A DNA stretch of 64,000 nucleotides from Deltaproteobacteria bacterium. Lineage in GTDB: Bacteria > Myxococcota > Myxococcia > SLRQ01. The notes under the pieces were generated by a model. That model was given only the letters and a program-made list of their open reading frames with translations, did no database searches and was not told the DNA's origin. How positions within the stretch are numbered: the first letter of the stretch is position 1; the number at the start of each line of letters is the position of its first letter. Positions 26,589 through 35,951 of the stretch are shown here, one piece after another. A program made the position numbers and the translations under genes. Location of the stretch: contig JARGFU010000008.1 in assembly GCA_029210625.1 (NCBI GenBank), positions 1 to 64,000 of the forward strand. Reading direction: 5' to 3'.

Positions 26589-28292
26589 TTGATCGACACC
26601 CGCTTTCCCATGGCCTTCGGCAACTACACCCTCCTGGAATCCCTGGGGCGGGGTGGGATGGCCGAGGTCTTCCTCGCCGACTACGAGGCGATGCCCGGCA
26701 CCCGGCGGCTGGTGGCCCTCAAGCAGGTGCTGCCGGCCCTGGCCACCGACCCGACCTTCGTGGGCATGTTCCTCGACGAGGCGCGGGTGCTGGCCAACCT
26801 CTACCACGCCAACCTCGATCACGTGCTGGACGTGGGCGAGGTCGGCGGCGTCCCCTACCTGGCGCTGGACTACAACCCCGGCCGCGATCTGCTGCAGGTG
26901 CTCCACCAGCAGGAGGCGCAGGCCGCCCTGCCCCCGGCGCTGGCCGTCCACATCGTCACCAAGGTGCTGGCCGGCCTCTCCCACGCCCACAACCGCACCG
27001 GCCCCGACGGCCGCAACCTGGGCATCGTCCACCGGGACGTCTCCCCCGAGAACATCATCCTGGGCTTCGACGGCACGGTGAAGCTGGTGGACTTCGGCAT
27101 CGCCCGCGGGGAGATGCGGGCCATCGTCACCGAGCCGGGCTTCATCAAGGGCAAGCCCTCCTACATGGCCCCCGAGCAGGTCCTCGGTCAGGCCATCGAT
27201 CCGCGCGCCGACATCTTCGCGGTGGGCGTGCTCCTCTACCGCCTGGTGGTGGGGCGCCACCCCTTCCGCGTCTCGGGGAACGACGAGGAGACCTTCCGGC
27301 GCATCGTGCAGGAGTCCCCGGCGCCGCCGCACCTGGTCCGGCGCGGCATCGACGACGACCTCTCGGTGATCATCCTGCGGGCCATGTCGAAGCGCCCCGA
27401 TCTGCGCCCGGCCACCGCCGACGCCTTCCTCGGTGAGCTCGAGGGGGTGATGGCCGACCACCGCTGGGTGGGGGGCGAGCGGCAGCTGCGCGAGCGGATG
27501 GGCGAGCTCTTCCCCCACGCCGCCGACGCGGCCCGGCGCCTGCAGAGCGAGCCCGAGGATCTGGCCGCGGCCCGCGAGGCCTCGCACTACATCGCCGCCT
27601 CGGAGTTCGACTCCATCGACACCCCGACGGGACTGAAGGTCCCCGAGCTACCGCCGGAGCCGAAGCGCGCCCCCTCCCGCTCGCGGCGTTCGAAGAAGAG
27701 CGGCCAGAAGCCGCGGCGCTCGAGCACCTCCGACGACACGCGCCTGGGCACGCCCTTCCCCGACGACGAGGACGAGGTCGAGGAGCACACCCCCACCGAG
27801 ACCCACACCGTCGAGATCTCCGACGTGGACACGCTCCCCGGCGAGGTCCTCGACGGCCCCGGCTCGCTGCCGCCCCCGGTGCCCGCCGACGCCCTGAGCC
27901 ACTCGGCCCGGCGGCGGCGCCCGCCGAGGCCCCTGCCGGACGCGGCCGACGCCCGGCTGCGCCTCGAGGCCGAGGAGGAAGAGGACGGCTCCGAGATCTA
28001 CTCGGACGTGGCCACCCACACCTCCCTTCGCCCGCCGGGAGACGACTCGGCCTCCGGCGAGACCGCGCACACCCTCGCCGAGGAGATCGACGACGAGCCC
28101 ACCGGCGTCGATCCCCACGCCCTCTCCTTCGCGGGTGAGGGCGGGGTGGCGCCGCTGCCCTCTCCCGCCTCGGATCCCTACCGGCCGCCGCCGCGCAGCG
28201 AGCCGACGGATAGCTACGCGAACCTGCCGATCGTCTGGCTGCTCGGGGGCTTCGCCCTCACCGCCATCCTCCTGGGCATCGCTTTCTGCTGA
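26589..28292 (+). CDS. Hanks-type serine/threonine protein kinase with C-terminal membrane anchor (2)
   Basis: A 567-aa paralogue of the preceding kinase. Gly loop LGRGGMAEVF (19-28), lysine in ALKQVLPAL (K45), catalytic loop HRDVSPEN (about 148), DFGIA (about 168), SYMAPEQ. A long charged linker with a basic patch (SRSRRSKKSGQKPRRSS) and acidic stretches runs from about 330 to 540. A single transmembrane helix (about 544-566) closes the protein. TTG at 26589 is the likely start, with AGAGG six bases upstream; an ATG at 26610 lies inside the kinase domain edge and has no ribosome site. The two kinases probably arose by tandem duplication and may act on each other; this is inference. Confidence 0.92.
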   Translation: MIDTRFPMAFGNYTLLESLGRGGMAEVFLADYEAMPGTRRLVALKQVLPALATDPTFVGMFLDEARVLANLYHANLDHVLDVGEVGGVPYLALDYNPGRDLLQVLHQQEAQAALPPALAVHIVTKVLAGLSHAHNRTGPDGRNLGIVHRDVSPENIILGFDGTVKLVDFGIARGEMRAIVTEPGFIKGKPSYMAPEQVLGQAIDPRADIFAVGVLLYRLVVGRHPFRVSGNDEETFRRIVQESPAPPHLVRRGIDDDLSVIILRAMSKRPDLRPATADAFLGELEGVMADHRWVGGERQLRERMGELFPHAADAARRLQSEPEDLAAAREASHYIAASEFDSIDTPTGLKVPELPPEPKRAPSRSRRSKKSGQKPRRSSTSDDTRLGTPFPDDEDEVEEHTPTETHTVEISDVDTLPGEVLDGPGSLPPPVPADALSHSARRRRPPRPLPDAADARLRLEAEEEEDGSEIYSDVATHTSLRPPGDDSASGETAHTLAEEIDDEPTGVDPHALSFAGEGGVAPLPSPASDPYRPPPRSEPTDSYANLPIVWLLGGFALTAILLGIAFC

Positions 28293-28312
28293 CCCGGGGG
28301 GAGGTCTCCCGG

Positions 28313-31201
28313 CTAGCGCAGCTCGACGCGGGCGGTGTCGAGGTAGTAGCCGCCGGTGGGGCCCACCAGGATGATCCGGGGCGCGCTGGGGTCGGGCTCG
28401 ACCAGCAGGCGCAGCCGCCGGATGCCGACGTAGAGGGAGTTGAGGCGGCTCTGGTTGAAGGGTAGCTGCCAGGCCGCGGTGTAGAGGTTCTCGGGCTCGA
28501 CGGCCTCCCCGCCGGCCTCCATCAGCTCGGTGAGCACCCGCCAGAGTACGCGGCGGCGCGCGAAGGAGACGGTGCGGCCGCCCGCGAGCTTCACCTCGCG
28601 GCTGGCGACCCGCAGCTCCAGCTCGGCGGTGCCCGCGTGCTCGGGGGCCCAGGGCACGCTCGCCGGCGCCGAGGCGGCCACCATCCCCTGCAGGGCCTCG
28701 ACGATGGGCTGGAGGGAGGCGTCCACCTCCCGGCCCAGGAGCCCGTCGCAGAGGGCGCGCGCCAGGGCGTCGGGCCCCTTCTCGACCTTCCGCAGATCGG
28801 CCGTGGCCGGCTCCTCTCCCCGGCGCAGCGCCCGCGCGACGCGCAGGGCCGCCACCCGGGCGCAGCGCGCCGGGCTGCGCGCCCCGTCCGCCAGGCGGCG
28901 GGCGCGGCCGAGGACCGTCCCGAGGCCGCGGTCCCGGCCGAGGGTGAGGTGGGCGACCGCGAGCAGTTCGAGGGCGAAGAGCCCCATCCGGAGCTGGCCG
29001 AGCTGCATCCCGGCCCGGTGGGCCCGCAGCGCCCGACGGGCGGCCTCGGCCGGGCGGCCCCGGATCAGCTCGACGACGCCCTCGAGGAGGAGCATGGCCG
29101 CGGTGGAGGCCGCCTCGGCCGCGAAGTGATCGCGCAGGAGGGCGACGCTCTCGGCGGCCTCGCGCAGCCGCCCCTGGAGGAGGCGCACGGCGATCGACTC
29201 GGCGTGGAGGAGAGGCAGAGCCGAGAGATCCTCCCGGGGCAGCCGGCTCTCGAGCTCCTCGAGGAGCTCCCCCGCCTCGGCGAGCTCGGCCCGCGCGCGG
29301 TGGAGCATGAGCACCGAGAGGGGATCGCCCTCGAACTCGCCGAGGTCGATCCGGGGCGAGAGACCCTCGCGCTGCAGGACCCCGAGCGCAGCGGCGCGGC
29401 GCCGGATCCACTCCCGGCTCCGCCCGGGGTGGGGCACGGCGGTGGCGAGCAGGTGCGCCGCCCCGGCGTAGTCCGCCGCGGCGAGCGAGGCCTCGACCTC
29501 GAGCTGGTCCTTGGTCCAGGGCATCGAGGAGAGCCCGGCCGCGGCGCTGGCGAGGATGCGCTGGGCCTCCCGCACGTGCCCTCGCCGCAGGGCGATCTCG
29601 GCCCGGGTCAGGGCGAGGTTGCCCCGGCGCTGGGTGGGGTGCCCCCGCGCGAGGATGGCGTCGGCGGCCTCGAGCCAGTCGGCCGCCTCGCTCGGCCGGC
29701 CCTGCCGGCCCGAGAGCTCGGCCAGGGTGCCCAGCACGATCAGCTGATCGTCGTCGAGGTTGTGGCGCCGGGCGAGCTTCAGCGCCGGCTTGAGGTGGCG
29801 CAGCGCCGAGTCGATCTCACCCTCCAGGGCCTCGATCCGCGCCTGCACGTGGAGCGCGCGCACCTCGAGGGCCGGCGCGGAGCACTCCCGGGCCAGGCTC
29901 GCGGCGCGGCGGGCCAGGGGCTCGGCGGCCTGCAGCTCGTCCCCGGTGATCCGGGCCCACACCTCCCAGAGCAGGGCATAGGCCTCGCCGTAGGCGTCGC
30001 CCTCCTTCGCCGCCCGGGCCGCGCTCTGCCGCAGGGCGAGGGCCGCCTCCTCGAGCTTGCGCTCCTCGAGGAGGAGGAAGCCGAGGAAGGTCTCCGCCTC
30101 ACGGTGCTCGGGCGGCGCGAAGGCGCCCTCCTTCTGCAGCGCCGTGATCTCGCCCCGGGTCCGCCGGATGTCGTGGTGGCGCCCGAAGGCGAGGGCGACG
30201 CTGGCGAGGCCGGCGCAGGCGCCGAGGGCGCCGTCGGCCTCGAGGGCCAGGCGCTCGATGGCGCGCTGGAAGACGATGGAGGCGACCTTGCCGCGGCTGG
30301 CGCGCTGGGCCTCCCGGGCGGCCTCGAGGGCCTCCTCGGGCGCACCGAGACCGTGGAAGAGGTGCGCCTCGGCCAGCCGGACCAGGCTGCGGTCGAGGAC
30401 CCGGCGGCGGCGCAGCTCCGCGAGGGCCGTGCGGCGGCGGGCCTCGGTGGGCTCAGGCCAGTGCGCCACCAGCAGCAGGGGGCTGGCGACCAGCGCGCCG
30501 TCCACCCGCTCGGCGAGCCCGGCCTCGACGAGCTGTCCGGTCCCGCTGGTGAAGCCGCGCAGAGGCAGCCCGTCGGGGAGCCAGCCTCCGGCCGCCGCGA
30601 GCAGGGCGGCCTCCCGGTGAGCGGCGCTCCCCAGCGGCTCCAGGTAGGCGCCCTGCACCTCTCCGGCGAGCACCTTGTCGAGGACCTCGATCTTCTGGTC
30701 GCGGCGCGCGCGCCCCAGCCAGCGCCCGGCCCGGCGCAGGAGGGCCGGGTGCCCGGCGCAGCGCAGCAGGACCGCGCTGGCCTGCGCGGTCCGCAGCCCC
30801 CTCCGGCCCTCGAGGAGGCCCCAGCTCGCCTCCTCCCCGAGGGTGGTGAGGCGGTAGGGCTTCACCCGGCGCGGCGCCTGGGTGACCGAGTAGAGGGCGA
30901 TGAGCGCCCGGCCGTCGGCCTCCACCACCCGGCGCAGCAGCGCGCCGAGCGCCCGGCGGCCCAGGTTCTGGGCGTCGTCGAGGACCACGAGGTCGCCCAC
31001 CTCGACCTCCTCGGGAGGCCGGCCCCGGAAGCAGGGGACACCGTAGAGATCGGCGATGGTCTCCAGGAGGATCGTCCGGCCCATGCCCCGGCCGGCCACC
31101 ACCCCGACGACCCGGTGCTCGTCCAGGAGGGTCAGGATCGCCCGGAGATCCTCCTCACGCCCCGGCGGGGGCGCTCCCCCCTGGGCACCGATCCGTGACA
31201 C
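28313..31201 (-). CDS. STAND-like ATPase/TPR regulator with C-terminal winged-helix domain
   Basis: A 962-aa protein. The N-terminus has a degenerate P-loop GRGMGRT (37-43; the usual Lys is Arg) and Walker B-like DLVVLDDAQ (70-78), as in STAND-type signal ATPases. A long helical middle (about 250-830) is TPR-like. The last ~95 residues (LELRVASREVKLAGGRTVSFARRRVLWRVL ... RLNSLYVGIRRLRLLVE ... GGYYL) are an OmpR/PhoB-type winged helix. Such regulators usually have an N-terminal SARP or C-terminal LuxR domain, so a C-terminal OmpR-type domain is uncommon. The start is GTG at 31201 with AAGGAGG about 11 nt upstream. It converges on the second kinase, with a 20-nt gap, and could be its target. 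Arg for Lys in the P-loop may impair ATP hydrolysis. Confidence 0.85.
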   Translation of the reverse strand: MSRIGAQGGAPPPGREEDLRAILTLLDEHRVVGVVAGRGMGRTILLETIADLYGVPCFRGRPPEEVEVGDLVVLDDAQNLGRRALGALLRRVVEADGRALIALYSVTQAPRRVKPYRLTTLGEEASWGLLEGRRGLRTAQASAVLLRCAGHPALLRRAGRWLGRARRDQKIEVLDKVLAGEVQGAYLEPLGSAAHREAALLAAAGGWLPDGLPLRGFTSGTGQLVEAGLAERVDGALVASPLLLVAHWPEPTEARRRTALAELRRRRVLDRSLVRLAEAHLFHGLGAPEEALEAAREAQRASRGKVASIVFQRAIERLALEADGALGACAGLASVALAFGRHHDIRRTRGEITALQKEGAFAPPEHREAETFLGFLLLEERKLEEAALALRQSAARAAKEGDAYGEAYALLWEVWARITGDELQAAEPLARRAASLARECSAPALEVRALHVQARIEALEGEIDSALRHLKPALKLARRHNLDDDQLIVLGTLAELSGRQGRPSEAADWLEAADAILARGHPTQRRGNLALTRAEIALRRGHVREAQRILASAAAGLSSMPWTKDQLEVEASLAAADYAGAAHLLATAVPHPGRSREWIRRRAAALGVLQREGLSPRIDLGEFEGDPLSVLMLHRARAELAEAGELLEELESRLPREDLSALPLLHAESIAVRLLQGRLREAAESVALLRDHFAAEAASTAAMLLLEGVVELIRGRPAEAARRALRAHRAGMQLGQLRMGLFALELLAVAHLTLGRDRGLGTVLGRARRLADGARSPARCARVAALRVARALRRGEEPATADLRKVEKGPDALARALCDGLLGREVDASLQPIVEALQGMVAASAPASVPWAPEHAGTAELELRVASREVKLAGGRTVSFARRRVLWRVLTELMEAGGEAVEPENLYTAAWQLPFNQSRLNSLYVGIRRLRLLVEPDPSAPRIILVGPTGGYYLDTARVELR

Positions 31202-31328
31202 CCTTCCCGTGCCTCCTTCGCTCGAAGTTCCTCTGCAAGGCGGCGTCGAGACCCCTCCCGCGCTGCCTTACATCTTCGAGGACTATCGCACGAGGCGCGG
31301 CCTCCGAGCGAGCGGTGGAACCAAAAGG

Positions 31329-31360
31329 GACGCCGGAGCCCCCCCCGAGGCTCCGGCGTC
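31329..31360 (-). terminator. Intrinsic terminator downstream of the rhodanese-moeB gene
   Basis: Perfect 12-bp stem GACGCCGGAGCC/GGCTCCGGCGTC with an 8-nt loop, followed on the minus strand by TCCCTTTTGG. It lies 33 nt past the moeB stop codon. This is the clearest Rho-independent terminator in the window. Confidence 0.85.
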
Positions 31361-31393
31361 CAGGGCCCCCAGCCCGGTAGTCGTCGTCCCGCC

Positions 31394-32560
31394 TCAGGCC
31401 GCCAGGGAGCAGAAGGCCTCGTAGTCGATCAGCTCGGTGATCGTCGCCTTCTCCCCGCAGACCGGGCAGTCGGGATCCTTGCGCAGCTTCAGGGTGCGGA
31501 AGGTGTTCGAGAGGGTGTCCACCGCCCAGAGCTTGCCCACCAGCCCCTCGCCGATGCCGAGGATCAGCTTGATGGCCTCCAGGCACTCCATGCTGCCGAC
31601 CAGCCCCGGCAGCACCCCGAGGACCCCGGCCTCGGCGCAGGAGGGCGCCAGCCCCGGAGGCGGCGGCTCGGGATAGAGGCAGCGGTAGCAGGGACCGTGA
31701 TCGGGGTGGAAGACGGTGCACTGCCCCTCGAAGCGGAAGATCGACCCGTGCACCACCGGCTTCTTCAGGAAGACGGCGGCGTCGTTGACGAGGTAGCGGG
31801 TCGGGAAGTTGTCGCAGCCATCCAGGATCAGGTCGTAGCCCGCGAAGAGCTCCATCACGTTCTGCGAGGTCAGGCGCGTCCGGTGCATCTCGACCCGGAC
31901 GTCCGGGTTGAGGGCCTCGAGGGTCGCCTTCGCCGACTCGACCTTGGGCTGACCGACCCGCTCGGTGTTGTGGAGCACCTGCCGCTGGAGGTTCGACTCG
32001 TCCACCACGTCGTCGTCGACGATGCCGATGGTGCCGACCCCGGCCGCGGCCAGGTAGAGGGCCGCCGGGGAGCCGAGCCCCCCCGCGCCGATGCAGAGCA
32101 CCCGCGCCTCGAGCAGCTTCTTCTGCCCGGCCTCGTCGACCTCGGGCATGGAGAGGTGGCGGGCGTAGCGCATCCGCTGCTCGGGGGTGAGCTGCCACTC
32201 GCGGTGGAGGGGAAGGCCCGCCCTCTTCCAGGCGCCGATGCCGCCGGCGAGCGAGACCACGTCGGTGTAGCCCAGGTCCTGGAGGCTCTTGGCGGCCAGG
32301 GCCGAGCGCGCCCCCACGGCGCAGTAGATCACCACCGGGGCGCCGCGGTCGGGCGAGAGGGACTCGATCTTCATCTCCAGCAGGCCCCGCGGCACGGTGC
32401 GGGCCCCCTCGATGATCCCTTGCGCAAACTCGTCGGCCTCGCGACAGTCCAGGAGCAGGGGCGGGTTCGCGGCCGAGAGCCGCCGCTGCAGGCTCTCCAC
32501 GTCGATCTCGCGGATGCTCTTCTTTACTGATTCGATAAACTCACTGGCCGAATAGGACAT
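31394..32560 (-). CDS. moeB: Rhodanese-MoeB/ThiF fusion, sulfur-carrier adenylyltransferase
   Basis: A 388-aa cytoplasmic enzyme. Residues about 15-115 are a rhodanese domain with active-site cysteine in VIYCAVGARSA (C80). Residues about 125-388 are the E1-like adenylyltransferase: RYARHLSMPEV, the nucleotide loop GAGGLGSPAALYLAAAG, LILDGCDNFPTRYLVND, and zinc-binding pairs CYRCLYP and CPVCGE. It should activate the C-terminus of a small sulfur carrier (MoaD, ThiS or similar) and hand over sulfur from rhodanese persulfide. The rhodanese is N-terminal, whereas MOCS3/MoeZ-type proteins carry it C-terminal. ATG 32560 is preferred over GTG 32569 because GGAG is 8 nt before it. No carrier gene is adjacent, so molybdopterin versus thiamine or cysteine use is open. 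Confidence 0.92.
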   Translation of the reverse strand: MSYSASEFIESVKKSIREIDVESLQRRLSAANPPLLLDCREADEFAQGIIEGARTVPRGLLEMKIESLSPDRGAPVVIYCAVGARSALAAKSLQDLGYTDVVSLAGGIGAWKRAGLPLHREWQLTPEQRMRYARHLSMPEVDEAGQKKLLEARVLCIGAGGLGSPAALYLAAAGVGTIGIVDDDVVDESNLQRQVLHNTERVGQPKVESAKATLEALNPDVRVEMHRTRLTSQNVMELFAGYDLILDGCDNFPTRYLVNDAAVFLKKPVVHGSIFRFEGQCTVFHPDHGPCYRCLYPEPPPPGLAPSCAEAGVLGVLPGLVGSMECLEAIKLILGIGEGLVGKLWAVDTLSNTFRTLKLRKDPDCPVCGEKATITELIDYEAFCSLAA

Positions 32561-32602
32561 CGCTATCACTCCGCTCTTTCGGGGTATTGGCCCGATATGG
32601 GG

Positions 32603-32631
32603 AGTATGGGCTCCTCAAACCCGGTGGTCAA
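32603..32631 (-). promoter_or_regulatory. Predicted sigma70-type promoter of moeB
   Basis: Minus strand TTGACC (32626-32631), 17-bp spacer, CATACT (32603-32608). Both boxes match the consensus at four or more positions. The start of transcription would be about 35 nt before the moeB ATG. Confidence 0.65.
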
Positions 32632-32646
32632 GCGTTTCATAGTTTA

Positions 32647-33675
32647 GTGATTGACTGTAGTACATCGAGGAGGCTCCAGCTCCTCCTCCCCTTCCGGGAC
32701 GCGGCGGCCCACCTGCCGACCCTGGTGGCCGACCTCTGCGCCCAGACCCACCGCGCCTTCCAGCTGGTGGCGGTGGACGACGGCTCCCGGGACGGGGGCG
32801 GCCCGCTGCTCTCGGCCCTCGCGGCCGAGGCCGGGCTCGACCTGCTCCTCCTCTCCCCCGGAGCGCTCGGCCTGCCGGGCGCCCTCCAGCGGGGCCTCGA
32901 GGCCTGCAGTGCCCCGCTCGTCGCCCGGGTGGACGCCGACGACCGCATCCTGCCCGAGCGCCTCGAGCGCCAGCTCCGCTTCTTCGAGGGCGCGCCGCGC
33001 TCGCTGACCGTGCTGGGCTGCGGCGTCGAGAGCTTCAGCGAGGAGGCCCCGATCGGCGAGGGCTTCGCCCGCTACGACGCCTGGCTCAACGGCCTGCTCG
33101 AGCACGAGGCCATCGCCCGGGAGGCCTTCGTCGAGAGCCCGCTGGCGCACCCCACGGTGATGTTCCGACGGGAGGCGATCCTCGCGGTGGGCGGCTACCG
33201 CGAGCGGGGCTGGCCCGAGGACCACGACCTCTGGCTGCGCTGCCTGCGCGCCGGGCAGCGGCTGGCGAAGCTGCCCGAGGTGCTCGTGCGCTGGCGGGAT
33301 CACCCGGGCCGCGCCACCCGCGCCCACCCCCGCTACCGGCCCGAGGCCTTCCGGGCCTGCAAGGTGCACCACCTCCTGCGCGGCCCCCTGGCCGGGCGCT
33401 CCGAGGTCCTCGTGTGGGGCGCCGGCCGCTTCGGCAAGGCCCTCTCCCGCGACCTCGAGGCCGGGGGCGTGCGCACCCGCCTCTTCGTCGACGTCGATCC
33501 GCGCAAGCTCAAGCCCGACGCCTCGCCGCCGATCCTCTCCTTCGAAGCGCTGCCCCCGCCCGGCGAGGCCTTCCTGCTCGCCGCGGTGGGCAGCCGCGGC
33601 GCCCGGGAGAAGATCCGCGCCCACCTCGCCGCTGCCGGCTGGCGCGAGGGCCCCGACTACCTGGCGGTGGCCTGA
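32647..33675 (+). CDS. Family 2 glycosyltransferase with C-terminal nucleotide-binding-like domain
   Basis: A ~342-aa GT-A-type glycosyltransferase. Residues from about 13 read LQLLLPFRDAAAHLPTLV, then LVAVDDGSRDGG (nucleotide-sugar site) and the metal-binding region ARVDADDRILPERLE. GYRERGWPEDHDLWLRC is the usual acceptor-side motif. From about residue 255 a second segment (SEVLVWGAGRFGKALSRDL ... RLFVDVDPRK) resembles a Rossmann nucleotide-binding fold and is often found in such transferases. The start is uncertain: GTG 32647 is the first start codon just before the conserved region, but no good ribosome site precedes it. Sugar and acceptor unknown. Divergent from moeB. Confidence 0.82.
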   Translation: MIDCSTSRRLQLLLPFRDAAAHLPTLVADLCAQTHRAFQLVAVDDGSRDGGGPLLSALAAEAGLDLLLLSPGALGLPGALQRGLEACSAPLVARVDADDRILPERLERQLRFFEGAPRSLTVLGCGVESFSEEAPIGEGFARYDAWLNGLLEHEAIAREAFVESPLAHPTVMFRREAILAVGGYRERGWPEDHDLWLRCLRAGQRLAKLPEVLVRWRDHPGRATRAHPRYRPEAFRACKVHHLLRGPLAGRSEVLVWGAGRFGKALSRDLEAGGVRTRLFVDVDPRKLKPDASPPILSFEALPPPGEAFLLAAVGSRGAREKIRAHLAAAGWREGPDYLAVA

Positions 33676-33716
33676 AGGCTTCTCAGGCACGCGGCCCCGG
33701 GCTAACACGCGGGGCC

Positions 33717-35951
33717 ATGAAGACCCCATCGCTCCTCCTCGCGCTCGCTCTTTTCCTGACCGCCTGCAGCGGTGCTCCCGAGAAGCCGGAGGCGCCGATC
33801 GAGGCGCCGGCCGAGGCCGCCCCGGCCGCCGAGCCGGAGGCCCCGCCCGCCCCGGCCTACCCCGAGACCCGCAAGGCGCCGGTGAGCGACACCTACCACG
33901 GCGTCACCGTCACCGAGGACTACCGCTGGCTGGAGGACGCCTCCCAGCCGGAGGTGATGACGTGGGTCGAGGCGCAGAACGCCTTCACCCGCGAGAAGCT
34001 CGACGCCCTGCCCGGCGTGCCCGTGCTGCGAGAGCGGATCGGCGCCCTGATGCGCGGCAAGCGCACCCAGTACGGCGGCCTCGCCTTCGCCGGTGGGCAC
34101 CTCTTCTCCTTCAAGGTCGAGCCGCCGAAGCAGCAGGCCTTCATCGTGGTCACCGACGACTGGAACGACTCCAGCGCCGAGCGGGTGGTGGTGGACCCCA
34201 ACGTCCTCGATCCGAGCGGCGGCACCTCCATCGACTGGTTCTTCCCCTCCCACGACGGCAAGCTCCTCGCGGTCTCCCTGGCGAAGGGCGGCACCGAGAA
34301 GGGCGACCTCCACGTCTTCGAGACCGCGACCGGCAAGCAGGTCCACGAGGTGATCCCCGGCGTGAACGGCGGCACCGCCGGCGGCAGCGTCGCCTGGGCG
34401 CCCGACGATCGCGGCTTCTACTACACGCGCTATCCGCGCGGCGACGAGCGCCCGGAGGACGAGAAGGCCTTCTGGGTGCAGGTCTACTTCCACCGCCTCG
34501 GCACGCCGACCGAGAAGGATCGCTACGAGCTCGGCAAGGACTTCCCCAAGATCGCCGAGATCGATCTGCGGGTGGATCGCCGCTCGGGCCGAGTGCTCTG
34601 CACGGTGCAGAACGGTGACGGCGGCGAGTTCTCCCTCCACCTCCGGGAGAAGAAGGGCAAGTGGCGGACCTTCAGCACCTTCGGCGACGGACTGGTGCAG
34701 GCCGTCTTCGGCCTGAAGGACGACCTCTACCTGGTCTCCCTGAAGGGCTCGCCTCGCGGACGCCTCCTTCGGATGCCGATCAAGAGCCTGGATCCGGCGA
34801 AGGCCGTGGAGCTCCTCCCCGAGGGCGAGGACACCCTGGTGCCCAGCTTCTGGGGCACCCCCTCGATCGTCCTGACCAAGAGCCGCCTCTACGCCACCTA
34901 CCAGCTCGGCGGCCCCTCCCAGATCCGGGTCTTCGATCACCGGGGCAAGGCCCTGCCCACGCCGGAGCAGCTGCCGGTCGCCTCGGTGGGCGACCTGACC
35001 CCGGTGAACGCGGCGAAGGGCGACGACCTCTTCTTCTCCGCTCGCTCCTTCCTCGAGCCCACCACCGTCTTCCACCTCGACGGCAAGAGCGGGAAGACGG
35101 CGGCCACCGCGCTGCGGGCAGTCAACCCCGCCAGCTACGAGGGCGTCGAGGTGATCCGGGAGCTCGCCACCTCGAAGGACGGCACGAAGGTGCCGGTGAA
35201 CATCCTCGCCCCGAAGGGCATCGAGCTCGACGGCTCGCATCCGCTGATCCTCTATGGCTACGGCGGCTACGGGGTGAACATGGAGCCCTACTCCAGCACC
35301 ACCAACAGCGTCTTCCTCGAGAACGGCATCCTCTACGCCGTCGCCAACATCCGCGGCGGCGGCGAGTTCGGCGAGGCCTGGCACCGGCAGGGCAACCTCG
35401 AGAACAAGCAGAACGTCTTCGACGACTTCGAGGCGGTGGCCCGGCACCTCGTCACCCGCGGCTACACCTCCTCCGAGCGCCTGGGCATCCGCGGCGGCAG
35501 CAACGGCGGCCTGCTGATGGGCGCGACGATCACCCAGCACCCGGAGCTCGCCCGGGTGTGCGTCTCCCACGTCGGCATCTACGACATGCTGCGGGTCGAG
35601 CTGCACCCCAACGGCGCCTTCAACGTCACCGAGTTCGGCACGGTGAAGGACGAGGGTCAGTTCCGGGCCCTCCACGCCTACTCGCCCTACCACCGGGTGG
35701 TGGACGGCACGGCCTACCCGGCCACCCTGCTGCTCACCGGGATGAACGATCCCCGGGTCGACGCCCTGAACTCCCGCAAGATGGCGGCGCGCCTGCAGGC
35801 CGCCACCGCGGGCGACGCGCCGATCCTGCTGCGCACCAGCCTCGACACCGGGCACGGCATGGGCACCCCCCTCGACGAGCAGATCGCCCAGTACGTCGAC
35901 GAGTTCGCCTTCTTCTTCGCCCACCTCGGCGTCGAGCCGAAGACTCCCTAG
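33717..35951 (+). CDS. Prolyl oligopeptidase-family lipoprotein (S9A-like)
   Basis: A 744-aa peptidase with a lipoprotein signal (LALALFLTAC, lipidated C17) and an Ala/Pro/Glu linker. The N-terminal ~70-450 forms the seven-bladed propeller seen in the family; the C-terminal alpha/beta-hydrolase carries the catalytic triad: S595 in GGSNGG, D678 in GMNDPRV, H713 in DTGHGMG. It should cleave short peptides after proline in the periplasm or at the cell surface. TAACAC lies 8 nt before the ATG, a possible leaderless start. Its stop codon overlaps the convergent phosphate transporter stop by 4 nt (CTAG). Confidence 0.95.
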   Translation: MKTPSLLLALALFLTACSGAPEKPEAPIEAPAEAAPAAEPEAPPAPAYPETRKAPVSDTYHGVTVTEDYRWLEDASQPEVMTWVEAQNAFTREKLDALPGVPVLRERIGALMRGKRTQYGGLAFAGGHLFSFKVEPPKQQAFIVVTDDWNDSSAERVVVDPNVLDPSGGTSIDWFFPSHDGKLLAVSLAKGGTEKGDLHVFETATGKQVHEVIPGVNGGTAGGSVAWAPDDRGFYYTRYPRGDERPEDEKAFWVQVYFHRLGTPTEKDRYELGKDFPKIAEIDLRVDRRSGRVLCTVQNGDGGEFSLHLREKKGKWRTFSTFGDGLVQAVFGLKDDLYLVSLKGSPRGRLLRMPIKSLDPAKAVELLPEGEDTLVPSFWGTPSIVLTKSRLYATYQLGGPSQIRVFDHRGKALPTPEQLPVASVGDLTPVNAAKGDDLFFSARSFLEPTTVFHLDGKSGKTAATALRAVNPASYEGVEVIRELATSKDGTKVPVNILAPKGIELDGSHPLILYGYGGYGVNMEPYSSTTNSVFLENGILYAVANIRGGGEFGEAWHRQGNLENKQNVFDDFEAVARHLVTRGYTSSERLGIRGGSNGGLLMGATITQHPELARVCVSHVGIYDMLRVELHPNGAFNVTEFGTVKDEGQFRALHAYSPYHRVVDGTAYPATLLLTGMNDPRVDALNSRKMAARLQAATAGDAPILLRTSLDTGHGMGTPLDEQIAQYVDEFAFFFAHLGVEPKTP

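Noticed and set aside
28293-28312. A hairpin terminator between the second kinase and the TPR-ATPase.
   Set aside because: The GGGAG/CTCCC arms leave a loop of only two bases; too tight to trust.
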